Assembly: GCF_002234575.2 (NCBI RefSeq)
Contig: NZ_CP022464.2
Span: forward strand, 1,240,001 to 1,304,000
Origin: Enterocloster bolteae
GTDB lineage: Bacteria > Bacillota > Clostridia > Lachnospirales > Lachnospiraceae
DNA: 64,000 nucleotides
Reading direction: 5' to 3'
Below are positions 56,412-63,735 of this stretch, piece after piece. The notes under the pieces were generated by a model that worked only from the letters and a program-made list of their open reading frames with translations, had not been told where the DNA came from and did no database searches. Within the stretch, counting starts at the first letter, position 1; every line of letters begins with the position of its first letter. A program made the translations under genes and the position numbers.

Positions 56412-57961
56412 TGAAGGAAGGGACATTTTCTTACCGCCGGCTGATGTTCACCACCTTCATCATATCCGGCTGCTCCATCATATACGAACTTTTAATCAGC
56501 TCCGTCAGCTCCTATCTGCTGGGGGATAGCATAGCCCAGTTTTCCATCACCATCGGCCTTTATATGTGCGCCATGGGAATGGGGTCCTACCTTTCCAAAT
56601 ATGTGAGGACAGAGCTGTTTGACTGGTTTGTCTTTGTGGAAATCGGCGTGGGTATACTGGGAGGGACCAGCTCCCTGCTTTTGTTTTTGGCAAACATCTA
56701 TGTGCAGTCCTACCAGCTTGTGATGTACCTGGAAATCATACTGATTGGAATGCTGGTAGGCCTGGAGATCCCCCTTCTCACAAGAATCATTGAGGAAAAT
56801 GCGGGCAATCTGCGCATTACCCTTTCCAGTATTTTCAGCTTTGATTATATCGGAGGGCTGGCGGGCTCCATTGCGTTTCCGCTGCTCCTGCTGCCTCAGC
56901 TGGGATATTTTTCCACTGCCTTTCTGGTGGGCAGTCTGAACCTGGGCATATCCCTGTTTATTCTTGTATCCTACCGCGGATATATCAGAATGTTTTCCAT
57001 GTGGAGACTGGTGAGCGGACTGGCGTGTGCATTCATGGTGCTGGGAATGCTGTTTTCGGAAAATGTGGCATCAGGAATTGAACAGGGGCTTTACAGGGAC
57101 AAGGTAATCCTGCGGGAACAGACACCGTACCAGAAGCTGGTGGTCACCAAACATAAGGACGATATCCGCCTGTTTATCAATGGAAATATCCAGTTTTCCT
57201 CCAAGGACGAGTACAGATACCATGAGGCCCTGGTGCATATACCCATGTCAGCGGCTAAAAGCCGCAGGAATGTCCTGGTGCTGGGAGGAGGGGACGGCCT
57301 GGCTGTAAGGGAGATATTAAAATATCCGGAGGTGGAGAAGATCGTGCTGGTGGACCTGGATGCCAGGGTGGTGGACTTGTGCAGAACCAATCAGGACATA
57401 GCTGCCCTGAACCAGGGCTCTCTTGACAGTCCCAAGCTGGAAATCCGCAGTGAGGACGCCTACGGGTACCTGGAAAACAATTACCGCAATGAGGGCGGGG
57501 AGGGATATGATGGGGAATTCGATGTAATCATCACAGACCTCCCTGATCCCAACAGCGAATCGCTGAACAAGCTGTACACGGACCTGTTCTACCGGCTGTG
57601 CAGCAATAATCTCACGGAACATGGGGTTATGTCGGTCCAGTCCACCAGTCCTTACTATGCAGCAGATGCCTATTGGTGCATCAATAAAACTGTGGGACAG
57701 GAATTTCCATATGTATATCCCTACCATGTACAGGTGCCCTCTTTCGGCGACTGGGGATTCCAGCTGGCTTCCAAGGATAAGGTGTCTGTGGACGGCCTGG
57801 AGCTTCAGGCAGAGGGAAAATTCTTAAATCAGTCCGGCCTTAGGGGACTGTTTTTATTTGCGGAGGATGAGAAGCCCCGCAGGGACAGGCTGACGGCCAA
57901 CACACTGTCGGAGCCCAGGCTGCTGCATTATTACCTGGAAGCAGAGAAGGATTGGGAGTAG
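56411..57961 (+). CDS. Membrane-embedded spermidine synthase-like protein
   Basis: 516 residues. The first 215 hold six to seven membrane helices (GCSIIYELLISSVSSYLLGD, GLYMCAMGMGSYLSKYVRTE). The rest is a spermidine-synthase fold: QTPYQKLVVTKHKDDIRLFI, FINGNIQFSSKDEYRYHEAL, motif I VLVLGGGDGLAVREI (about residue 292), acid VLVDLDARVVDL, and the active-site DLPDPNSESLNKLY. It would move an aminopropyl group from decarboxylated AdoMet, which SpeD in the same operon can supply. Fused membrane helices suggest work at the membrane, on a lipid-associated or imported amine. The start overlaps DUF350 by one base; the 3' end overlaps the convergent MATE gene by 31 bases. Confidence 0.9.
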   Translation: MKEGTFSYRRLMFTTFIISGCSIIYELLISSVSSYLLGDSIAQFSITIGLYMCAMGMGSYLSKYVRTELFDWFVFVEIGVGILGGTSSLLLFLANIYVQSYQLVMYLEIILIGMLVGLEIPLLTRIIEENAGNLRITLSSIFSFDYIGGLAGSIAFPLLLLPQLGYFSTAFLVGSLNLGISLFILVSYRGYIRMFSMWRLVSGLACAFMVLGMLFSENVASGIEQGLYRDKVILREQTPYQKLVVTKHKDDIRLFINGNIQFSSKDEYRYHEALVHIPMSAAKSRRNVLVLGGGDGLAVREILKYPEVEKIVLVDLDARVVDLCRTNQDIAALNQGSLDSPKLEIRSEDAYGYLENNYRNEGGEGYDGEFDVIITDLPDPNSESLNKLYTDLFYRLCSNNLTEHGVMSVQSTSPYYAADAYWCINKTVGQEFPYVYPYHVQVPSFGDWGFQLASKDKVSVDGLELQAEGKFLNQSGLRGLFLFAEDEKPRRDRLTANTLSEPRLLHYYLEAEKDWE

Positions 57962-59262
57962 AAGCGCTTACAGATGGCAGCGCCTGTCAGTGCACAAACT
58001 AGCTCCGTCGCAGGAAAGGCCAGCCAGACACCGGTCATTCCCCAAAGGCCGGACAGGAAAAACGCTATGGGAATGATGAGCACCATGCCCCTTAACAGGG
58101 AAATGATGTGGGCCGGCACAGCCTGCTCCGTGGAGGTGAAAAAGATGGACAGGATGATATTGAGCCCCGCAGCCGGTATGCCTGTAAAATACAGCCTTAG
58201 CCCATACTCCGCTATTTCCTGCAGCTTAAGGTTGTTCTCGCTGTTGAATACGGCTGTTATGGGAGCTGCTCCCCAACAAATTCCGGCATACAGTGTCAGG
58301 GAGATGAAAACCGCGGTGGCGAGCCCGTACCGCAGTATCCCCCTGATTCTGGCGGAATCACCCCGGCCGTAAGCGCTGCTGATTAACGGCTGCATTCCCT
58401 GGGCGATGCCGGTGAAAATGGATATGACCACCAGGGACAGGTTGGCTATGACGCCGTAGGCAGCCACGCCCACATTTCCCTTTAGTCCAAGGATAATCAC
58501 ATTGAACACAATGATGACAATGCCGGAGGATACTTCTGTGATCAGGGAGGGGAATCCCAGGGACAGGATAAGGAGGGCGGTCTGTCCCTGGATTTCTGTT
58601 TTGGCGAGATGGAATCCCTTGTTCTTACCCATCCAGTGGCCGGACATGATGGCTATGCTGATAAGGGGCGCCAGCCCGGTAGCCAGTACGGCGCCGAATA
58701 TGCCCATGCCCAGAGGAAAAATAAAGACATAGTCCAACAGGATATTGGCCATGCTTCCTCCCAGCATGGCAAGCATGGAAAGCCTGGGATTTCCGTCATT
58801 CCTCACGAAACAGACCAGGATATCATTGAGAATAAAGGCCGGGGCAAAGAGCAGTATCATTTTCAGGTAGGTCTGGGTCATTGCGGCCACCTGGCTGTCA
58901 GCGCCCAAAAGCGCTGTAATCTGCGGGGACAGGAACAGTCCGGCCAGGAAGAACAAAAGGGCCGTAATTCCGGCGAAAAACAGGGTGTTTGTAAAAATCA
59001 GATCCGAAAGCCCTGATTTGCGGCTGATGGAGAATTTGGTGGCGCCGCCGATTCCGAACATGAGTCCGCTTCCGTGGATAAAGCTGTAGACGGGAATGGC
59101 CAGGTTCAGGGCTGCAAGACCGCTGGTTCCCAGACCTTTGGCGACAAAGAAGGTGTCTGCCAGTATATAGCAGGAAAGACCAATCATTCCCAGTACGTTT
59201 AACGAGGTGTATCTGGCAAATTCTTTTAAGCACGATGTTTGTTCTGCATAGTTGTTCTGCAT
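57931..59262 (-). CDS. MATE-family efflux pump
   Basis: 443 residues, twelve membrane helices. MATE/MepA features: GMIGLSCYILADTFFVAKGL, YLKMILLFAPAFILNDILVC, FVRNDGNPRLSMLAMLGGS, and IAQGMQPLISSAYGRGDSAR (the repeat-two signature). The ATG at 59262 lies 6 bases after AGGAGG. It differs clearly from the MATE at 5042, so it is not a recent copy. A long structured leader with a terminator separates it from a consensus promoter. It converges on the SpeE-like gene with 31 bases of overlap; polyamine export is a possible but unproven role. Confidence 0.9.
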   Translation of the reverse strand: MQNNYAEQTSCLKEFARYTSLNVLGMIGLSCYILADTFFVAKGLGTSGLAALNLAIPVYSFIHGSGLMFGIGGATKFSISRKSGLSDLIFTNTLFFAGITALLFFLAGLFLSPQITALLGADSQVAAMTQTYLKMILLFAPAFILNDILVCFVRNDGNPRLSMLAMLGGSMANILLDYVFIFPLGMGIFGAVLATGLAPLISIAIMSGHWMGKNKGFHLAKTEIQGQTALLILSLGFPSLITEVSSGIVIIVFNVIILGLKGNVGVAAYGVIANLSLVVISIFTGIAQGMQPLISSAYGRGDSARIRGILRYGLATAVFISLTLYAGICWGAAPITAVFNSENNLKLQEIAEYGLRLYFTGIPAAGLNIILSIFFTSTEQAVPAHIISLLRGMVLIIPIAFFLSGLWGMTGVWLAFPATELVCALTGAAICKRFYSQSFSASR

Positions 59263-59310
59263 GGTGACCTCCTGAACGGTTCCCATACCTTCCGGCATCT
59301 TCCGAAACAC

Positions 59311-59405
59311 AAAAAGCGCCAGTACCTTCTATCTTCTGGAGCGGATGAGGAATGGGATTCCTGATTCGTATTGCTCCTGGGCCTGACGATAGAAAGCCTG
59401 ACGCT
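59311..59405 (-). ncRNA. Attenuator-like leader of the MATE gene
   Basis: On the minus strand AGCGTCAG pairs with CTGGCGCT, TTTCTATC with GATAGAA, GGAGC with GCTCC and AGGAAT with ATTCCT, nested over 95 bases and followed by five T residues. It starts about 64 bases after the expected transcription start and ends 49 bases before the gene. CGTCAGGC occurs twice in the 5' arm, so an alternative fold is possible. A conditional terminator (riboswitch or leader-peptide type) is the best reading; no known class was matched. Confidence 0.6.
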
Positions 59406-59475
59406 GATATTTTTACCCGGCGGCAAAAATCCAGCCTGTGTCCGGACTGCGGATGGGTGGGATTTTTATGGGGAG

Positions 59476-59504
59476 ATTATAGCATGGGGGAGGGCGGGTG
59501 TCAA
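59476..59504 (-). promoter_or_regulatory. Consensus promoter of the MATE leader
   Basis: Minus strand TTGACA, 17 bases, TATAAT: a perfect sigma-A promoter. Confidence 0.8.
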
Positions 59505-59538
59505 TTGGAGAATCCTGTTTACGATGTTTTATTCCTGT

Positions 59539-60360
59539 TTATTCCGGCTGGGATTCCTGCTGATCGTTCAGGATCTTTTCCATCTGGGCAATTTCCTTCT
59601 CCTGCACATCTATAATATTCTGGGCCATGGTGCGTATCTCTTCATAGTCTGTATACTCCAGGATATCCCTGGCCATATCCACAGCCATCTGATGATGCAT
59701 AATCATGCCCTCTGCAAAGGCCTGGTCCAGACTGTCAACATCTGAGGTATCCATGTGGTGGGACATGGAGTCATCGGCAAACATTTTGCTGTACTGCTCC
59801 AGATAAGCGTCCTCCTTTGTCTGATCCTTTTTTCCGTCCGTTTCATACGTTTTAACCAGCTCGTTCATCTGTTTTAGTTCATCCTTTTGGGCGGTTATGA
59901 TATCCTGTGCAATGGTTTTTAGCTCATCGCTTTTTCCCTGGTAGTTCAGATAGCTCTCAGACATCTTGATAGCTGCCTCGTGGTGGGGAATCATACCCCT
60001 TAGAAAGTCCAGGGAAGCATTTCCTGATTTTTCGCGGATGACCATATCCTCCATCATATTCATCATGATAGAATCCTGTTCGGTCAGGTAACGGCTCAGG
60101 TCGTCTCCGGAAGCGTTCATATGTCCGTTATGTCCGCTGTGGTCGGCAGCATTGCCGGAATTTGAGGATGCCTGTTCCCTGGAACCTGTTTCTGTTTCCG
60201 TCTGTGACGCTGCGGACGCAGAGGTGCTTTCTGTCTGGCTTTGAGAGGTCTGTCCGTCATCAGAGCCGCTGCGGTTGTTGGCAAACGCAGCCGCCACGGC
60301 CACGATGATGACCAGGGCCACGCAGATTCCGATGACCCATGTACGCATATTTTTGTTCAT
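59539..60360 (-). CDS. DUF305 lipoprotein-like or anchored protein
   Basis: 273 residues. An N-terminal membrane helix (WVIGICVALVIIVAVAAAFA) and a Ser/Thr/Gln linker (about residues 31-80) are followed by two DUF305 ferritin-like repeats: FLRGMIPHHEAAIKMSESYL (about residue 118) and FAEGMIMHHQMAVDMARDIL (about 214). The paired HH/E motifs suggest metal binding, and DUF305 proteins often accompany copper or heavy-metal handling. Here there is no metal-transport neighbour. It is on the outer face. GGAG precedes the ATG. Confidence 0.9.
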   Translation of the reverse strand: MNKNMRTWVIGICVALVIIVAVAAAFANNRSGSDDGQTSQSQTESTSASAASQTETETGSREQASSNSGNAADHSGHNGHMNASGDDLSRYLTEQDSIMMNMMEDMVIREKSGNASLDFLRGMIPHHEAAIKMSESYLNYQGKSDELKTIAQDIITAQKDELKQMNELVKTYETDGKKDQTKEDAYLEQYSKMFADDSMSHHMDTSDVDSLDQAFAEGMIMHHQMAVDMARDILEYTDYEEIRTMAQNIIDVQEKEIAQMEKILNDQQESQPE

Positions 60361-60495
60361 AATCTCTTTCTCCTTTTATCCTTCAATCGGTTGGATTTAA
60401 TCTGACATAAAATAGTATTTGCTAAATTCAGGGAAATATTCTCCGGTGCATTTTTGCCCGGGTATTTTTGTTTTCCGAAAGAAGGCAGTTGCAGG

Positions 60496-60524
60496 TTGTG
60501 TTTTATTTAACTTTCACTTATAAT
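60496..60524 (+). promoter_or_regulatory. Promoter of the DpnII-type operon
   Basis: TTGTGT, 17 bases, TATAAT. Confidence 0.6.
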
Positions 60525-60525
60525 G

Positions 60526-60544
60526 AATCATAAATGTTATGATT
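60526..60544 (+). promoter_or_regulatory. Inverted repeat at the restriction operon start site
   Basis: AATCATAA, ATG, TTATGATT: perfect 8-base arms with a 3-base spacer, starting 2 bases after the -10 box and covering the expected transcription start. A repressor site is likely; no controller gene is adjacent, so the bound protein may be the methylase itself or encoded elsewhere. Confidence 0.6.
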
Positions 60545-60565
60545 TTATGGGTGAAAGGAAACACG

Positions 60566-61393
60566 ATGACGGAAATCAGTGCACAGCCATTTGTGAAATG
60601 GGCGGGCGGCAAAAGACAATTACTTGAACAGATAAAAGCGAGACTGCCAGAACATTTTAATGGATATATGGAACCATTTGTGGGCGGCGGTGCAGTATAT
60701 TTTGATTTGCAGCCGGAAAAATCCATTATTAATGATATAAATGAATCATTGATCAATGCCTACCTGCAGATAAAAATTTCACCAGAAGAATTTGCCGATG
60801 CTATTTCAGAGTATGATAAAAGAATAGCAGATGGAGGAAAAGAGTATTATTATAAAGTCCGGGAAAACTATAATGATAAAATGATGCGGGCGGAATACGA
60901 TATGGAATTAGCTGTTTTATTCGTGTTCCTCAACAAACACTGCTTTAACGGTCTTTACAGAGTAAACGGAAGAGGCCTGTTTAATGTACCTTATAATAAC
61001 AGTGTGAGGGAATCCTGCAGCAAAGAAAGTATCATGGCTGTATCACAAAGCCTTCAGAAGGTGAAGATTATGAAAGGCGATTTTCAGAATGCCTGTGATT
61101 TGGCAGAGAAGGGTGATTTTGTTTTTATAGACAGTCCCTACGCCCCCTTGAATCCAACGTCCTTTGAGTCTTATACAAAGGAGGGATTTGACATTGAAAG
61201 CCACAGACGTCTGGCTGACGTGTTCAGAGAGCTTACAGAACGGGGATGCTACTGTATGCTGACCAATCACAACACAGATTTTATCAATCAGTTATATGCA
61301 GATTTCAACAAAGTGGTGGTGGATGTAAAGCGTATGATAAATTCTGACGCAAAGAACCGGGTGGGTCAGGAGATCATCATTACGAATTATTAG
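60566..61393 (+). CDS. dpnM: Dam-type adenine methyltransferase (DpnM-like)
   Basis: 275 residues. D12-class N6-adenine methyltransferase: FVKWAGGKRQLLEQI and EPFVGGGAVYFDL form the AdoMet site; the catalytic motif is DSPYAPLNPTSF, with the usual DPPY changed to DSPY. Methylates A in GATC on duplex DNA, protecting host DNA from the cognate nuclease. The ATG at 60566 follows AAAGG; an upstream start at 60539 falls in the inverted repeat and has no ribosome site. First of three genes laid out exactly as in the Streptococcus DpnII system. Confidence 0.9.
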   Translation: MTEISAQPFVKWAGGKRQLLEQIKARLPEHFNGYMEPFVGGGAVYFDLQPEKSIINDINESLINAYLQIKISPEEFADAISEYDKRIADGGKEYYYKVRENYNDKMMRAEYDMELAVLFVFLNKHCFNGLYRVNGRGLFNVPYNNSVRESCSKESIMAVSQSLQKVKIMKGDFQNACDLAEKGDFVFIDSPYAPLNPTSFESYTKEGFDIESHRRLADVFRELTERGCYCMLTNHNTDFINQLYADFNKVVVDVKRMINSDAKNRVGQEIIITNY

Positions 61394-61403
61394 AGGTATA
61401 TCT

Positions 61404-62201
61404 ATGGAAGAGCTGATGCGGGGAAAAATCCAGGCATATTATGGGACTGATACAAAAAAGCTTTATCTGGGAGACTGTCTTGAGCTGCTGCGGAAAATGA
61501 AGCCGGAAAGTGTTGATATGATATTTGCAGATCCGCCATATTTTCTGAGCAATAACGGCATAACCTGCCAAGGGGGAAGAATGGTATCAGTCAATAAGGC
61601 GTCCTGGGATGAGGGCGGGGATTTTAAGGAAAACCATGCTTTCAACCGCAGGTGGATCCGCATGTGCAGAAGGGTGCTGAAGCCCGGCGGAACCATATGG
61701 ATATCCGGTACCCTGCACAATATTTATTCAATCGGAATGGCGCTTCAGCAGGAGCGGTATAAGATAATCAATAATATTACCTGGAAGAAAACAAACCCGC
61801 CGCCCAATTTGGCCTGCCGCTGCTTCACTCATTCCACAGAGACGATTTTGTGGGCCAGGAAGGATGAAAAGAAGGCCAGGCACTTGTTTAACTATGAGCA
61901 GATGAAGCAAATGAACGGCGGGAAACAGATGAAGGATGTGTGGGAGGGAAACCTCACCAGGCCGTCGGAAAAGTGGGCCGGCAGGCATCCCACGCAAAAA
62001 CCGGAGTATTTACTGGAACGGATTATTTTGGCGTCCACAAAAAAGGGGGACGTGGTACTGGATCCGTTTTGCGGTTCCGGGACAACCGGGGTGGTGTCCG
62101 GAAAGTACGGAAGGCAGTTTATCGGAATTGACAATAACGAAGAATATCTGGATATAGCGAAGAGACGTTTGGATCAGATACAGGAGGCACTGGAGTGGTA
62201 A
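61404..62201 (+). CDS. dpnA: Second GATC methyltransferase (DpnA-like)
   Basis: 265 residues. Beta-class adenine methyltransferase: the catalytic DPPYFLSN comes early (VDMIFADPPYFLSNNG) and the AdoMet motif late (DPFCGSGTTGVVSG). HPTQKPEYLLERIILAST is typical. In DpnII systems this enzyme also methylates single-stranded GATC DNA, helping unmethylated plasmid DNA enter competent cells. It starts 10 bases after dpnM and overlaps the nuclease gene by 7 bases. Confidence 0.9.
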   Translation: MEELMRGKIQAYYGTDTKKLYLGDCLELLRKMKPESVDMIFADPPYFLSNNGITCQGGRMVSVNKASWDEGGDFKENHAFNRRWIRMCRRVLKPGGTIWISGTLHNIYSIGMALQQERYKIINNITWKKTNPPPNLACRCFTHSTETILWARKDEKKARHLFNYEQMKQMNGGKQMKDVWEGNLTRPSEKWAGRHPTQKPEYLLERIILASTKKGDVVLDPFCGSGTTGVVSGKYGRQFIGIDNNEEYLDIAKRRLDQIQEALEW

Positions 62202-63058
62202 AAAGAGATTTTGACGCATGGCTTAGTAAATTCCGGGCAAGTATTTCAGGGTACCGGTATTACATAGATTTTGACAAGGTAGTCCGTAATGTGGAGGATA
62301 TAAAAATCGAGTTAAACATACTAAATTCACTGATAGGTTCTGTGAATATAGAAGATGATTTTGAAAAAATAATAACAAAATATCCGGAAACCCTGTCCTG
62401 TATTCCCCTGCTTCTGGCTGTGCGGAGCAACGAAATCTATGCCCAGGATGAGAACGGCGCGTTTAAGTATAATTTTAAAACAATGAATTATGATATGGAT
62501 CAATATAAGATATTCATGAGAAAAACAGGATTGTTTGATCTGCTGCAGAAGCATCTGGTAAACAATCTGGTAGACTATGCGCTGGGGATTGAGACAGGAC
62601 TTGACTCCAATGGCCGTAAGAACCGGGGCGGGCACCAGATGGAAGATCTGGTGGAGCAATATATCATTGCCGCAGGATTTACAAAGGATGAGAATTATTT
62701 TAAAGAGATGTACCTGAAAGATATTGAGAATAAATGGGATATTGATTTGTCCGCTTTATCCAACGAGGGCAAGGCCGCAAAGCGGTTTGACTTCGTGGTA
62801 AAAACAGAGTCCATGATTTATGCGGTTGAAACGAATTTTTACAGCAGCGGGGGCTCGAAGCTGAATGAAACCGCCAGAAGCTATAAAATGCTTTCCCAGG
62901 AGGCGGACACAATCGAAGGATTTTCCTTTGTGTGGTTTACAGATGGCATTGGCTGGAAAAGTGCCAGAGGGAATCTGCGGGAAACCTTTGAAGTGATGGA
63001 GCATGTTTATAATATTGACGATATGGAACATTCGGTTATGACTGCATTATTGGTGTGA
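62195..63058 (+). CDS. dpnB: DpnII-family restriction endonuclease (GATC)
   Basis: 287 residues, starting at a GTG 7 bases after AGGAGG; the start lies inside the dpnA gene. DpnII features: FDAWLSKFRASISGYRYYID at the N-terminus, LSCIPLLLAVR, and the conserved GLDSNGRKNRGGHQMEDLVE, in which the Glu starts the PD-(D/E)XK site, completed by RFDFVVKTESMIYAVETNFY. It cuts unmethylated GATC. All three genes look intact, so a working restriction barrier is expected. The operon is more A+T-rich than its neighbours, which fits lateral gain. Confidence 0.92.
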   Translation: MVKRDFDAWLSKFRASISGYRYYIDFDKVVRNVEDIKIELNILNSLIGSVNIEDDFEKIITKYPETLSCIPLLLAVRSNEIYAQDENGAFKYNFKTMNYDMDQYKIFMRKTGLFDLLQKHLVNNLVDYALGIETGLDSNGRKNRGGHQMEDLVEQYIIAAGFTKDENYFKEMYLKDIENKWDIDLSALSNEGKAAKRFDFVVKTESMIYAVETNFYSSGGSKLNETARSYKMLSQEADTIEGFSFVWFTDGIGWKSARGNLRETFEVMEHVYNIDDMEHSVMTALLV

Positions 63059-63119
63059 TGCCAATAAAGAATAGAAAAGTATGCAGTTGTATGGTAAAAT
63101 CAAAAAGCAAAGATAAAAA

Positions 63120-63235
63120 CACAACGCAGGATAAAAACCTGCAGAGCTGGTAGGTAGTCCAGCCGCATTCCTATAGTCCTGCTTTAACTGGCGGGGAGAC
63201 AGGGATGTCAGTAACCCTCCCTCCTTGGGTCGTCC
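63120..63235 (+). ncRNA. Probable yjdF riboswitch
   Basis: The leader of the YjdF gene folds into hairpins: GCAGG/CCTGC (63126-63142), GCTGG/CCAGC (63146-63163) and a larger GGGAG/CTCCC-containing arm (about 63190-63226), followed by the ribosome site AAAGGAGG. The yjdF RNA motif, which binds azaaromatic compounds and controls translation, lies in this position before yjdF genes of Firmicutes. The call rests on the gene and the presence of structure; the consensus was not aligned. An extended -10 TGGTAAAAT at 63092-63100 may be its promoter. Confidence 0.7.
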
Positions 63236-63271
63236 ATTCTTTGTTCATCACATTTCAAAGGAGGAATTGTC

Positions 63272-63688
63272 ATGGACAAAGTATCGGTAGTACTGAGAGT
63301 ATTTTTCGAGGACCCATTCTGGATTGGAATACTGGAGCGGGTGGAAAGAGGAAGGATGACTGTGTGCAAGATTACCTTTGGCCCGGAGCCAAAGGATTAC
63401 GAGGTACACGGATTCCTGGCAAAGGAATACTATGGTCTGCGGTTTAGTCCGGCTGTGGCAGCTGCTGTAAGTGAGCATCTTAAAAACCCAAAGCGCGTGA
63501 AGCGCCAGGTCAGAGAGGAGCTTCGGGAGTCAGGCATGGGTACCAAATCCCAGCAGGCCCTGAAATTGCAGCATGAGCAGATAAAGACAGGCAGGAAGGC
63601 GGTCAGCAGAGAGAAAAAGGAAGCGGAGGCCAGACGCCAGTTTGAACTGAAACAGCAAAAAAAGAAAGAAAAGCACAGGGGCAGGTAA
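63272..63688 (+). CDS. yjdF: YjdF-family protein
   Basis: 138 residues. YjdF pattern: VVLRVFFEDPFWIGILERVE, then ITFGPEPKDYEVHGFLAKEY and LRFSPAVAAAVSEHLKNPKR, with a long Lys/Arg/Glu/Gln helix at the end (REKKEAEARRQFELKQQKKK). The function is unknown; it is thought to help deal with toxic azaaromatic compounds because its mRNA carries the yjdF riboswitch. AAAGGAGG lies before the ATG. Confidence 0.9.
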   Translation: MDKVSVVLRVFFEDPFWIGILERVERGRMTVCKITFGPEPKDYEVHGFLAKEYYGLRFSPAVAAAVSEHLKNPKRVKRQVREELRESGMGTKSQQALKLQHEQIKTGRKAVSREKKEAEARRQFELKQQKKKEKHRGR

Positions 63689-63706
63689 CACTGCCTCTGT
63701 GTTTTT
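63674..63706 (+). terminator. Terminator overlapping the yjdF stop
   Basis: CACAGGGGCAG pairs with CTGCCTCTGTG over a 6-base loop, then TTTTT. The stop codon lies in the hairpin. Confidence 0.8.
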
Positions 63707-63735
63707 AAAAACCAAGAAAGTGAGGGTTGCCATCC

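Noticed and set aside
59226..59426. Leader peptide of 66 residues before the second MATE gene
   Set aside because: Would start at TTG without a ribosome site and run into the pump gene; kept only as a thought for ribosome-mediated attenuation.
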